DNA of 44,434 nucleotides. It comes from UBA2227 sp036677505. GTDB taxonomy: Bacteria; Bacillota_I; Bacilli_A; Erysipelotrichales; Erysipelotrichaceae. Location: NCBI GenBank assembly GCA_036677505.1, contig JAVBWK010000025.1, positions 1 through 44,434 of the forward strand, read 5' to 3'. How positions within the stretch are numbered: position 1 is the first letter of the stretch; the number at the start of each line of letters is the position of its first letter. The position numbers were made by a program, and so were the translations under genes. The notes under the pieces are model-generated. The model was not told the DNA's origin. It made no database searches and worked only from the letters and a program-made list of their open reading frames with translations. Positions 15,742-24,186 of the stretch are shown here, in pieces.

Positions 15742-16583
15742 CAATGCTCACCTCCTAAAGAAACAACTTTCTCTAATTCTTCAATAGCTTTTTCAAGTTC
15801 AGCCTTACTGTCAGAAGCAAAGCGGATGTGATGATTATCTGCCAGTTTCTCAAAGTAGTCAACACCCTGACCCTTTACCGTATCCAACACGATACAAAGG
15901 GCTTGCCCCGGATGATTGAAGCAATCATCGATGGCATCGGAAATTGCCTGCTCACTGCTTCCGTCAACACGGAGGGCATAAAATCCGAATGCTTCCATCT
16001 TTGCCCGCAAATCAAAGGGATTATTGACATCCACAGTCAGACCGTCCAACTGCTTCCGGTTTTCATCGATAAACACGATCAGATTATCCAGTTTCTGATG
16101 TGCCGCAAACTGAAAAGCCTCCCATACCTGCCCTTCATTACACTCACCATCACCGACGATTGAATAAACTTTGTTCGGTATCCCATCCAGCTTTAAGGCT
16201 TTTGCGATTCCCACAGCCAACGAAATCCCCTGCCCCAGCGAACCGGTCGTCGTATCGACCCCCGGAGTTCTCAGACGGTCGGGATGCGACGGCAAAATGG
16301 TCCCATTTTCATTTAATGTATAAAGAACATCCTTCGGAAAATAACCTTTCAATGCCAAGGTTGCATAATACGAAGGACCCGCATGTCCTTTCGATAACAC
16401 GAAATAATCCCTTCCAGACCAATCCGGATGTTTAGGATCCACCTTCATCTTCGAGCCAAACAAAACCGACAGTGTCTCAACGATCGACAGAGCCCCGCCT
16501 AAATGCCCAAACCCGCGATGTGCCAACATTTTGCACGTTTCCAACCGGATCTGTGCAGAAAAAAGCTTCAAATCTTCACTCAT
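15741..16583 (-). CDS. Transketolase, N-terminal subunit
   Basis: A 280-aa thiamine-diphosphate-binding half. Visible: RGFGHLGGALS, LSKGHAGPSYYATLALKGYF, TGSLGQGISLAVGIA, and the ThDP/Mg motif GDGECNEGQVWEAFQFAAH...NLIVFIDENRKQLDG (GDG plus about 26 residues to the N-terminal Asn position). Together with the next gene it makes a complete transketolase moving two-carbon ketol units between sugar phosphates. The GGAGG site is 5 nt upstream. A hairpin separates it from the PTS IIB gene, which may lower its expression relative to the PTS genes or, conversely, stabilise the message. Confidence 0.92.
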   Translation of the reverse strand: MSEDLKLFSAQIRLETCKMLAHRGFGHLGGALSIVETLSVLFGSKMKVDPKHPDWSGRDYFVLSKGHAGPSYYATLALKGYFPKDVLYTLNENGTILPSHPDRLRTPGVDTTTGSLGQGISLAVGIAKALKLDGIPNKVYSIVGDGECNEGQVWEAFQFAAHQKLDNLIVFIDENRKQLDGLTVDVNNPFDLRAKMEAFGFYALRVDGSSEQAISDAIDDCFNHPGQALCIVLDTVKGQGVDYFEKLADNHHIRFASDSKAELEKAIEELEKVVSLGGEH

Positions 16584-16601
16584 ACAATCCTCCTGTTATT
16601 T

Positions 16602-16628
16602 GAAAAGGTGTTATCCTCAGATAACACC
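16602..16628 (-). terminator. Intercistronic hairpin / weak terminator between IIB and transketolase
   Basis: Stem GGTGTTATC (16607-16615) / GATAACACC (16620-16628), loop CTCA, followed on the minus strand only by TTTTC. It overlaps the IIB stop codon. Probably a partial terminator or mRNA processing point inside the operon. Confidence 0.6.
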
Positions 16629-16907
16629 AACCTCTTTAAGATAAGCACCTAACTTCTCTTCTAACTCAGCCATGGAAATGATGTTGGTCAGTGTTACACA
16701 CGGAGCATAGGCAGAGAGAATATTATACATATCTTTGCCGCAAACGATCAGATCTGCCGAGCCTTTGTAGATATCGGTTGCTGCACTGTGCCCGACTTCG
16801 ACACCTTCAACTCCCAATTTTTTCAATACTTTTTTTACATTCATTTCAACCAGAAACGAAGACCCCAACCCACTTCCGCAAGCGCACATGATTTTATTAA
16901 TCGCCAC
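16617..16907 (-). CDS. PTS IIB component, ascorbate (Ula) type
   Basis: A 96-aa free-standing IIB domain. The phosphocysteine loop is CACGSGLGSSF near residues 8-18, typical of lactose/ascorbate-like IIB folds in the SgaB/UlaB group. It relays phosphate from IIA to the substrate carried by IIC. The GTG start is chosen because AAGGAGG sits 7 nt upstream. It is flanked on both sides by hairpins, so its level may be set separately from IIC and transketolase. Confidence 0.85.
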   Translation of the reverse strand: MAINKIMCACGSGLGSSFLVEMNVKKVLKKLGVEGVEVGHSAATDIYKGSADLIVCGKDMYNILSAYAPCVTLTNIISMAELEEKLGAYLKEVGVI

Positions 16908-16934
16908 AAATTACCTCCTTATCAAATAAATGAC

Positions 16935-16959
16935 GGTGAAGAGCATACCGCTCTTCACC
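16935..16959 (-). other. Intercistronic hairpin between IIC and IIB
   Basis: Perfect 10-bp stem GGTGAAGAGC (16935-16944) / GCTCTTCACC (16950-16959) with a 5-nt loop. No T-run follows on the minus strand, so it is more likely an RNA stability or processing element than a terminator. Confidence 0.6.
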
Positions 16960-16967
16960 TATTATAA

Positions 16968-18329
16968 CTAAGCTTTCTTGGGTAATACAAGAGTTAATAC
17001 GATTGGAGCAACGAAAATCAGCAAGGAAACAGCCAACAAGCCGAAACCTTGAACGAAATTCGCAATGTTACCCATGACGATACCGACAGCTGTGAAGTCA
17101 GCATCCGAGAATGTGGTATTGGCAAAGCCCAATGTACCGAGAACCGGCATCAAAAATGCAGGTAAGAAGGTAATCAGTAAACCGTGACCGAAAGCTCCGA
17201 TCAATGCACCGCGACGACCGCCGGTAGCGTTTCCGAAGACACCTGCGGTAGCTCCGCAGAAGAAGTGAGGAATAACGCCCGGAAGAATCAGCGGCAACGC
17301 CAAGGTAGAACCTAAAGCAACCAGGATACCCAAACCGACCAAACCGCCGGCAAAGGAAACCAAGAAACCGATCAATACTGCATTTTCAGCAAACGGGAAT
17401 ACGATCGGGCAGTCCAACGCCGGTTTTGCATCCGGAACGATTTTTTCGGAAATCCCTTTGAACGCCGGAACGATTTCAGCGATCAACAGACGGACACCAG
17501 CCAAAACGATATAAACACCGCCCGCAAACGTCAAGGACTGAATAACTGAGAATAAGAACCAGTTTAGACCGGCAGTCATGGCCGGATCAAAGCCTTCTTT
17601 AAACGAAGCAATGACCGAAACCAAGATGAAGAACATAAACATGGTCAATGAAATCGCAACCGACGTATCACGTAAGAACGATAAACGCTTCGGGAATTTG
17701 ATTTCTTCTGTGGACTTCGATCCTTTACCGAAAACCGAACCCAACCATGCCGAGAAAACATAACCTAAAGTACCAAAGTGACCAAACGCAATCGACTCTT
17801 CTCCAGTGATTTTAAACATTGTCTTTTGAGCCAATGCCGGGAAGAATACCATGGTGAAGCCCAGCAGAGCGGAACCGGCCAAAATTAACTGCCAGCCTTC
17901 CAAACCGCCGACGGATAATACGACCGCAATCAGCGCAGCCATATACAGAGTGTGGTGACCCGTCAGGAAGATATATTTCCATCTTGAGAAACGGGCGAGC
18001 AAGATATTGGCAACCATACCGAATGCCATGATCAATGCTGTAGCTTGGGCATACTCATTTAATGCCAATGAAACGATCGCTTCATTATTAGGAACAACGC
18101 CTTGAACACCGAATGCGAAGTTGAACAATTCGCCGAAATAGTTCAATGCGCCTACCAAAATCCCTGCACCGGCACCGATGATAACGAAGCCAAGAACTGT
18201 TTTCAGTGTTCCTTTAACGACTTCTTCCACCGGACGGCCTTGTGCAACTAAGCCGATCAATGCCATTGTACCAATGAGCAATGAAGGAGTGGACAACACG
18301 TCCTGAATAAATACTAATACAGATTCCAT
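16968..18329 (-). CDS. PTS IIC transporter, UlaA/SgaT family
   Basis: A 453-aa polytopic membrane protein with about 11 hydrophobic segments, including family-typical stretches GTLKTVLGFVIIGAGAGILVGAL near the start and FPFAENAVLIGF and GRRGALIGAFGHGLLITFLPA later. UlaA-type IIC proteins move L-ascorbate in enteric bacteria, but relatives carry other substrates. The operon has a transketolase instead of the ulaDEF-type enzymes, which argues for a substrate that enters as a ketose or pentose-type phosphate. AAAGGAGG lies 11 nt before the ATG, slightly far. Confidence 0.85.
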   Translation of the reverse strand: MESVLVFIQDVLSTPSLLIGTMALIGLVAQGRPVEEVVKGTLKTVLGFVIIGAGAGILVGALNYFGELFNFAFGVQGVVPNNEAIVSLALNEYAQATALIMAFGMVANILLARFSRWKYIFLTGHHTLYMAALIAVVLSVGGLEGWQLILAGSALLGFTMVFFPALAQKTMFKITGEESIAFGHFGTLGYVFSAWLGSVFGKGSKSTEEIKFPKRLSFLRDTSVAISLTMFMFFILVSVIASFKEGFDPAMTAGLNWFLFSVIQSLTFAGGVYIVLAGVRLLIAEIVPAFKGISEKIVPDAKPALDCPIVFPFAENAVLIGFLVSFAGGLVGLGILVALGSTLALPLILPGVIPHFFCGATAGVFGNATGGRRGALIGAFGHGLLITFLPAFLMPVLGTLGFANTTFSDADFTAVGIVMGNIANFVQGFGLLAVSLLIFVAPIVLTLVLPKKA

Positions 18330-18375
18330 GTAACAATTTACCTCCTTTTGTTACTTCGTACAATTTCCCCTTGTA

Positions 18376-18816
18376 CTAATGCCCGAGGTTGAAGAGCCGG
18401 TAAATCTCTTCTTCACTCGCAGCGCCTAATATCTTACCGATGAGATCATCATCACTGAGAACCTCAGACAGCTTAGCCAGTGTCTGTAAGTGAGACTCAC
18501 TATCGGATGCGGCCAGTGTAATCAACAAACGCACATCAAATCCGTCTTGCGAGAACTTGATCGGTTTGCGAAGAAGCAGGACGGCCAGCTGTTTCCTCAA
18601 TACGCCTTGTTCGGGACGCGCATGAGGTAAAGCGATGTTGGGTGCTATAACGTAATACGGACCGTACTTCTCCGTATTCTCGATGATCGCATCCGCATAT
18701 CGGCCTTCCACATAACCGTTTTCAATCAGCGGTGATACCGCTTCGACCACAGCCTGTTTCCAGTCAGTTACCTCTTCTTTGATTCGGATATTCATTTTTT
18801 GAATCATTTCTTCCAC
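18376..18816 (-). CDS. PTS IIA component (mannitol/fructose-type EIIA)
   Basis: A 146-aa EIIA-2 domain. The phospho-histidine lies in IALPHARPEQGV, the hallmark of this class; the VLLLRKPI and LAASDSESHLQTLAKLSEVL blocks follow. The in-frame ORF extends further upstream, but the GTG at 18816 is the start because GGGAGG (18824-18829) sits 7 nt before it and the extension crosses the promoter region. It is the first gene of IIA-IIC-IIB-transketolase, and likely uses its own promoter with a cre-like site. Confidence 0.85.
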   Translation of the reverse strand: MEEMIQKMNIRIKEEVTDWKQAVVEAVSPLIENGYVEGRYADAIIENTEKYGPYYVIAPNIALPHARPEQGVLRKQLAVLLLRKPIKFSQDGFDVRLLITLAASDSESHLQTLAKLSEVLSDDDLIGKILGAASEEEIYRLFNLGH

Positions 18817-18844
18817 ATGCTTTCCTCCCTTTCTTTTCATTGGA

Positions 18845-18880
18845 GGACAATCCCTTGACTTAAGTTTATGTGAATTGTCC
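18845..18880 (-). other. Leader dyad of the PTS operon
   Basis: GGACAAT (18845-18851) and ATTGTCC (18874-18880) can pair across a 22-nt loop in the leader RNA or form a spaced dyad in DNA. Function unknown. I see no BglG-type RNA antiterminator/terminator pair here. Confidence 0.35.
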
Positions 18881-18923
18881 GTATTATTGAAGAACAACGT
18901 TTTCACGATGTACTTGTGCAAAA
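18881..18923 (-). promoter_or_regulatory. PTS operon control region: -10, cre-like site and activator half-site
   Basis: Minus strand: a -10-like TAATAC at 18881-18886 with no good -35. At 18892-18905 TGAAAACGTTGTTC matches the CcpA cre consensus TGWAANCGNTNWCA in 12 of 14 positions. Overlapping it, 18900-18923 has a degenerate copy (TTTTCAC...GTGCAAAA) of the dyad found upstream of the PRD regulator gene. This suggests activation by the regulator plus catabolite repression. Confidence 0.5.
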
Positions 18924-18928
18924 ATGGT

Positions 18929-19942
18929 TTAAGCCGATTTTTTCTTACGATAGGCCAACACGGCCATCACCGCCATAATCAGCGAAAGTGTCAGATATAA
19001 ACCGAAATTCGGTGTAAATCCGCGGATGAGCCACTCATTGAGCGATGCGATCGCAAAGGCAGCCGAAATAAGTGAAGATATCTTAAGACGTGATCCATTC
19101 ATCCGCACAAGCACTTCATCAGAATCCAGCAGTAACAGATTTTTCTCTAAAGGTATAAGACCTTCTTTGCCCAAGGCTTTCGCCAACCCGTCTTTCAACG
19201 GTGCATCCGTCACAGGCAACCCCAGCTTATAGATTTCCGGATGTCCGCCACCCATCACATATCCGACGTTCGCTTTTTTTAGCATCTCAATATCATTGGT
19301 ATTATCCCCAAAGGCAATGACCTCATTCCATGTTATGCCCAGTGCTTTCAAAGCCGCATCACAACCGACCGCTTTGTTTACTGACTTATTAAAAATATCA
19401 TAACTGCCCGGATCAAATTCATCATAACGCAACTTCGGATGCAACCCGACAAAGGCCTTGACCTTTTCTAACGGCGCATGTAAAACGATCATGTTGTACA
19501 CCGGGTGAGATTTATGTTCCTGCCAGTGTTCGCTTTTGATCGCACTGCCCGAATGACCGATCAGTCTGATCAGCTTCTTGAACAATTGATCCCCCTGATA
19601 AATGACGGTTTTATGGTCCATATGGAATGCATGTTCCAGATTTTCTTGCCTAGTCCACAAAAGAAAATGTTCGACCAGATCCGCATCGATCTTCTTATCC
19701 GAAACCAACTCGCCTTGAGCATTACGACAAAGAGCCCCGTTGATGGAAACAACAAAATCCGGTTGGATGGCTTTCAATATGGACGGATCAATTGAATAAT
19801 GCGTCCGACCGGTAGCCAGGATGATTTTAATATCCGACTTTTTCAGATACTTAACGGATGCCACCGCACTTTGCGGCAACCTGTGAGTCCGTTTGTCTAT
19901 CAGGGTTCCGTCAATATCTATGACCAATGCTTTAATCGCCAT
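18929..19942 (-). CDS. Cof-type HAD phosphatase with C-terminal membrane segments
   Basis: A 337-aa protein. Residues 1-275 are a Cof/IIB-class HAD hydrolase: motif I DIDGTLID near the start, motif II ILATGRT, motif III lysine region and motif IV FGDNTNDIEML. The family dephosphorylates sugar phosphates and similar metabolites. Unusually, the last about 60 residues add two hydrophobic helices (SSLISAAFAIASLNEWLI and FGLYLTLSLIMAVMAVLAY) ending in KKKSA, so the enzyme is predicted to be membrane-tethered. The ATG at 19942 has AAGGAG upstream; a more upstream ATG overlaps that site. It overlaps the regulator gene by 11 nt and lies between the regulator and the PTS genes. Confidence 0.8.
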   Translation of the reverse strand: MAIKALVIDIDGTLIDKRTHRLPQSAVASVKYLKKSDIKIILATGRTHYSIDPSILKAIQPDFVVSINGALCRNAQGELVSDKKIDADLVEHFLLWTRQENLEHAFHMDHKTVIYQGDQLFKKLIRLIGHSGSAIKSEHWQEHKSHPVYNMIVLHAPLEKVKAFVGLHPKLRYDEFDPGSYDIFNKSVNKAVGCDAALKALGITWNEVIAFGDNTNDIEMLKKANVGYVMGGGHPEIYKLGLPVTDAPLKDGLAKALGKEGLIPLEKNLLLLDSDEVLVRMNGSRLKISSLISAAFAIASLNEWLIRGFTPNFGLYLTLSLIMAVMAVLAYRKKKSA

Positions 19943-21995
19943 CGTCTGTCTCCTTATCATCTATCCGCGGATGGACCATCAGATCATATATTCGCTGCGG
20001 CTGATCGCAATCCGCAAGCTGAGATACAAAAGTATTGTCATTAAAAAGATCCATGATATCCTTCATGATGCCTAAATGACTTTGCTTATCGACCGGAGCC
20101 AAGATGATGACCACCGATACCGGACGATCCTCAAAAAATACATCCTCCTGCAATTTCAGAACCGAGACACCCAAAGAATTGACACCATCACTGGGCAATG
20201 CATGCCCCAACGCCAAATATGGAGCAATAACGATATACGGACCATAATATTCGACATTGGCAATCATGGCAGAAATGTAGGAATCGTTAATAACATTTTC
20301 CTTAAGCAAAGGTGCCGAAGCCACCGTCAGAGCACTGCGCCAGTCCTGAACCCGTTGAGCTACCTGAATATGCGGTTTTTTCAAAACATCACTTAACCTT
20401 ATCGACATCTGCTTGCGACGCTCATTGACTTCCATCGCGCCAAACAGCGGTTCAAGTTCCAAAATGACCCGCTCAAGCTGATCATCGTTTAAATACTGTC
20501 CGACGATCTTGATGATTTTATCCATCGTAATCTGATTGCTCTTGACTTTGGTCGTACTGCTTCGGGCAACCCGTGACAATATCCGCAAGCGGTCTTCTTC
20601 CGAAATGATCGGATTGACTCGGATGACCGGAACCGGTGCATTTACATCGACCGTGGAAATAATGAAATCAATACTTGAAATATATCGCTCGAGGTCTTCG
20701 ATCGGAGCGATTGCAACGACTTCGATATTTGGATGCAATGACTCAACCTCAGACTTCAGCATATTCGCAGTCGAAATCCCATTGGGACATACCAGCAAAA
20801 TCCGATTGGTTACAGTCAGATTGCGCTGACGCAGAAAACCTCCGAAATGCATCGTAATATAAGCAATTTCAGCATCCGGGATCGGCAGACCCAGTTTCTT
20901 CTTGATCCCTCGGGAAGCCTTGACTGTCAGATCGAACAAATCCGGATAACTGGCCCGGATATCGGCCATCAGCGGATTGCCGATCTGAATCCCATATTTA
21001 TATCGGTAAATAGACATTTTCAGATGATGGGCAATCATCGAAATCAGCTGTTCTTTATCATCGAAGTTGATGCATGCCAACAATTCAAAATCCGTGACCA
21101 GCTGTTTCGCCAGTTCAATCACATCTTCTTTCTGTTCAATGACTGTCGGAACCTGAACTCGCGATCCCAATAAGTGCATCGCCAGATAAATCTGCTCATT
21201 CTCATTGAGTTGAGAAAAATAGACTTTCACCAGCTGAAATTCCTGGGACTGAGCAATCTCCTCTTTGTCTACCTCATCAATGACGATCGATTCATCCCGT
21301 TTGATAATATTGTTGATGAGGGTACTCAATGAGAAAAGCATGCCGCTGACATAATTGGTATGCAGTCTTTCTTCGATTTTCTTCAGTTTCTTCATAATTT
21401 GATCAACTTCATCCGGATCATAAAAATTCAGATACTTAAAACCGGGAATGCTGCGGTTTTGAATCAGCGGTATGATCGGCTCAAAATAATACAGGAATAA
21501 TGCCCGCTGCATGATCAGCGAACCTTCGACCCGATAGCCGTTATGCGGTTCAAAAACCAGTTCCAGTTCATATTTATTCAGTTTTTGCCGGACAGTTTTC
21601 AAATCATTAAATGCAGTGTTGCGACTCACATCACATATCTGACAGAAATAATCAACAAATACGGGGGCCGGCTGACCAAACAGCGAACAGAGAATCAATT
21701 GCATCCGTTCTTTCGGCTGAAGGAAATAGTAGATTCTGTCTTGCTCACTTTTCAACAGTTCGCTGATCTTTTCACGCTGAACCGATGATAAAAACAAACC
21801 CCGGTTCCGTTCAACTTGAATGAATCCGACCGAGTGAGCTTGCAGCCATTCATTAATCTTCTCTAAATCATAATATATGCTTCGACGGGAAACATTCAGC
21901 GTCTTTGCAATCTCCAAAACCGAGACATAGTCCTGATGTGTCATTAAAACATTGAGCATCGTCGTACATCGTGTATCCAATGACCAAAGCTGCAT
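19932..21995 (-). CDS. PRD-containing transcriptional activator with PTS IIB and IIA domains
   Basis: A 687-aa regulator of the MtlR/LicR type. Order: HTH (about 10-60, VLEIAKTLNVSRRSIYYDLEKIN), a second HTH/Mga-like part (VDYFCQICDVSRNTAFNDLKTV), two PRD domains with His residues in MLFSL/LAMHLLG and IAHHLKMS/ITMHFGG, a IIB-like domain (VCPNGISTANML), and a C-terminal EIIA-2 (YLALGHALPSDG). Phosphorylation by the PTS would tune its activity. It heads the HAD-PTS-transketolase group. A strong AGGAGGG ribosome site and a 9-bp-arm dyad about 45 bp upstream of the -10 suggest it activates its own expression. Confidence 0.9.
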   Translation of the reverse strand: MQLWSLDTRCTTMLNVLMTHQDYVSVLEIAKTLNVSRRSIYYDLEKINEWLQAHSVGFIQVERNRGLFLSSVQREKISELLKSEQDRIYYFLQPKERMQLILCSLFGQPAPVFVDYFCQICDVSRNTAFNDLKTVRQKLNKYELELVFEPHNGYRVEGSLIMQRALFLYYFEPIIPLIQNRSIPGFKYLNFYDPDEVDQIMKKLKKIEERLHTNYVSGMLFSLSTLINNIIKRDESIVIDEVDKEEIAQSQEFQLVKVYFSQLNENEQIYLAMHLLGSRVQVPTVIEQKEDVIELAKQLVTDFELLACINFDDKEQLISMIAHHLKMSIYRYKYGIQIGNPLMADIRASYPDLFDLTVKASRGIKKKLGLPIPDAEIAYITMHFGGFLRQRNLTVTNRILLVCPNGISTANMLKSEVESLHPNIEVVAIAPIEDLERYISSIDFIISTVDVNAPVPVIRVNPIISEEDRLRILSRVARSSTTKVKSNQITMDKIIKIVGQYLNDDQLERVILELEPLFGAMEVNERRKQMSIRLSDVLKKPHIQVAQRVQDWRSALTVASAPLLKENVINDSYISAMIANVEYYGPYIVIAPYLALGHALPSDGVNSLGVSVLKLQEDVFFEDRPVSVVIILAPVDKQSHLGIMKDIMDLFNDNTFVSQLADCDQPQRIYDLMVHPRIDDKETDDGD

Positions 21996-22015
21996 GAATA
22001 TCCCTCCTTTTTTTC

Positions 22016-22021
22016 ATTGTA
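22016..22021 (-). promoter_or_regulatory. -10 element of the PRD regulator gene
   Basis: TACAAT on the minus strand. I see no good -35 at 17 bp, which fits an activator-dependent promoter. Confidence 0.45.
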
Positions 22022-22050
22022 CCAAACTTATCTCTTTTTTTGTGACTGAT

Positions 22051-22073
22051 TTTTGCACACAGGATGTGCAAAA
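22051..22073. promoter_or_regulatory. Long dyad, candidate PRD-activator binding site
   Basis: Perfect 9-bp arms TTTTGCACA (22051-22059) / TGTGCAAAA (22065-22073) around 5 bp, centred about 53 bp upstream of the predicted regulator transcript start. A related half-site lies in the PTS promoter at 18900-18923. Confidence 0.6.
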
Positions 22074-22097
22074 TAAAAAACAGGCATTTGCCTGTTT
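22071..22097 (-). terminator. Terminator of the LTA synthase-like gene
   Basis: Stem AAACAGGCA (22078-22086) / TGCCTGTTT (22089-22097) with a tiny loop, so the innermost pairs are probably open. It is followed on the minus strand by TTTTTATTT. Confidence 0.88.
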
Positions 22098-22100
22098 CTG

Positions 22101-24065
22101 CTACGGCAGTACGATTTTATAGTAATCCCGCTCAAGGATTTTCGCTGAGTAATAGAATTTCGCATTGACAAACTTGATCATGTTTTTAACATACTCTTCA
22201 TCCTGCGTATACCCGTCATTCCAGTAGAACGTTTTTGTTTTTGAACTGTAACGACCTTTTTCGGTGATGAAACTGCGATCGACGAAGATGACCAGCGGCG
22301 AATTATCTGAAAAAACGTCCTGCCCCATATACAGACGCGAATCATAGGTCAGACCCATCAGATTGGCAATGGTAGGCACAATATCCAAGGAAGAAACCGG
22401 TTTGTTCACGACGACCGGCTGTTCCATACCATCGACATACAGAATCAGTGAACTGCGATAAAGTTCAAAGGTATGATCGACTTTATATCCCGCCAGTTCA
22501 TTGATTTCTTCCGGCTGTAGCCCATACGGATAATGATCAGCACTGATGGCAATCAAGGTTTTATCGGCGATGCCTTCTTCGCGCAATCGTCGCAAAAGAT
22601 ATTCTAATGCCCGGTCAAGCTCGACTTGGGTCGCCAGATACGCGCGGACATTACTTGAAAAAGGCAGATCCGCGACAACTGCTTTATTTTTGTTAGCCAT
22701 CTGATTGCCGATGAAAGTATAAAACTGATGTCCGCTGACCGTCATGTAATAGGTGTGAAACGGCTGACTTGTGATGTAACGATCTACCGTGATTTCCATC
22801 AATTGCAAATCCGATCGCGGCCATGTATTTTCCATGACCAGACCCTTGCCGACACCGTAATAATCATAGCCCATGTTGGGATGGGAGATATCCCGTTTAT
22901 AGTAATTATAGGTGTGATTATGAAAGGCCATGGTCGTATAGCCCAGGGGACGCAACTGATTGCCCATGGTGTAGCGCATGTCATTGGCTCCCGAAGCAGC
23001 CAGACTCCACACTCCGGCCTTGGGGATCAATCCGGTATTTGCGACATACTCACCATCCGAAGTACTGACACCCCAGACCGGATTGTAAAAATCGGTAAAG
23101 ACATAGCCGTTATTGGCCATGTGATACAATGTCGGCGTTACATCTTCCCGTACGGCATAATGCGAAAAGCTTTCCGCAACGATTACGATGAGATTGTAAC
23201 CCTCATATATCCCTGTCTTATCGTTTTTATTGGTCGGCCGCACATTGGAAAAATAGCGGTGCATATCTTTGAGCGTGTCATTGGCTGCCATCTCGATCAG
23301 TTTCTCAAAGTCGATTTCAAGCACATTGTACTCTTTCTCTTCGTTGGGATCTTCAGGATCATTGGGATCGATGATGATTTCCGGCTCTCTTTCCCGGTTT
23401 TTTATGTAAGGTAAAACATCGATGATCGCACGTTTCACATCAATTCTGAAATTAGTGAGAACGCCCAGACGGTCTACCGAGTCAACGGGATATTCATGAT
23501 AATAATAAGCATCGTATGGAGAAGCCGGATCTTTGGGATCCCGGTTGATGACAAATAAACCTATCACATGAAACAGCAGTGTCACACAGATCAGCAGCGC
23601 AAACATTTCTTTTCGGATGATCAGTTTCGGCATGTTCTTCTTTATCAGAAAGAAGATGACCATCGGCATGGACAGGATGATGAGCCACCACCAGTTCTTC
23701 TGAATAAGAATGATGATCTCCCGATAAAACTCGACGACCTGCGTGCCATGGAACAGTGAATACACCGTATAAAACGTTTTGAACGAACTGTAATAAAACA
23801 GTTGGCTTCCGACTAAAAATACGATCAGAAATAAAAGCATGGCCATGGCCGCTTTCTGAAATCTTACGAAAATCGCGGTCGCCATGGTCAGAAAGGTCGA
23901 AAACGCCAGTGAAAAAAGCAATACGAGTCCCCAATCCGACCACCGGATACTGCGGAATATACTAAACCGCACAAATGCTTCCAAAAACAAGATAGTGACA
24001 AAGTAGAAGCCTGCTATCGTCACGATTTCAATCAACCCTGATTCCGGTTTTCTTACCCGATTCAT
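22101..24065 (-). CDS. LTA synthase-family sulfatase-type membrane enzyme
   Basis: A 654-aa protein: an N-terminal membrane domain with five hydrophobic helices (to about residue 190), then an extracellular alkaline-phosphatase-superfamily catalytic domain. NLIVIVAESFS contains the metal-binding Glu (near 298), and GVSTSDGEY contains the Thr nucleophile (near 334), matching the LtaS GKTSDSE block. Later AISADHYPYG supplies Asp/His metal ligands. It would transfer glycerol phosphate from phosphatidylglycerol to a lipoteichoic or related polymer, or act as a primase or phosphoglycerol transferase. It is monocistronic. Confidence 0.85.
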   Translation of the reverse strand: MNRVRKPESGLIEIVTIAGFYFVTILFLEAFVRFSIFRSIRWSDWGLVLLFSLAFSTFLTMATAIFVRFQKAAMAMLLFLIVFLVGSQLFYYSSFKTFYTVYSLFHGTQVVEFYREIIILIQKNWWWLIILSMPMVIFFLIKKNMPKLIIRKEMFALLICVTLLFHVIGLFVINRDPKDPASPYDAYYYHEYPVDSVDRLGVLTNFRIDVKRAIIDVLPYIKNREREPEIIIDPNDPEDPNEEKEYNVLEIDFEKLIEMAANDTLKDMHRYFSNVRPTNKNDKTGIYEGYNLIVIVAESFSHYAVREDVTPTLYHMANNGYVFTDFYNPVWGVSTSDGEYVANTGLIPKAGVWSLAASGANDMRYTMGNQLRPLGYTTMAFHNHTYNYYKRDISHPNMGYDYYGVGKGLVMENTWPRSDLQLMEITVDRYITSQPFHTYYMTVSGHQFYTFIGNQMANKNKAVVADLPFSSNVRAYLATQVELDRALEYLLRRLREEGIADKTLIAISADHYPYGLQPEEINELAGYKVDHTFELYRSSLILYVDGMEQPVVVNKPVSSLDIVPTIANLMGLTYDSRLYMGQDVFSDNSPLVIFVDRSFITEKGRYSSKTKTFYWNDGYTQDEEYVKNMIKFVNAKFYYSAKILERDYYKIVLP

Positions 24066-24145
24066 CCGATCACCTTCAGTACACAGTATATATTATCACA
24101 TTTGTGCATTGCCGATGCATAATTTTTTATCAATTCATCGTATGC

Positions 24146-24181
24146 AAAAAGACCTGCCGATGGGAGTAACACCGACAGGTC
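24146..24181 (-). terminator. Terminator of the hydroxyacid oxidoreductase gene
   Basis: Outer stem GACCTG (24151-24156) / CAGGTC (24176-24181), extended inward with mismatches, followed on the minus strand by TTTTTGC. Confidence 0.8.
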
Positions 24182-24186
24182 AGTCA

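Noticed and set aside
18845..18880. BglG-type RNA antiterminator in the PTS leader
   Set aside because: Only one long-loop dyad is present, with no overlapping terminator; the regulator has DNA-binding HTH domains rather than an RNA-binding CAT domain.
18817..18921. 35-residue N-terminal extension of the PTS IIA protein
   Set aside because: It crosses the ribosome site and promoter region and does not match EIIA proteins.
24090..24120. TTTGTGCA upstream of the LTA synthase gene as another PRD-activator site
   Set aside because: Only a half-site with no second arm in the right place; likely chance in AT-rich DNA.
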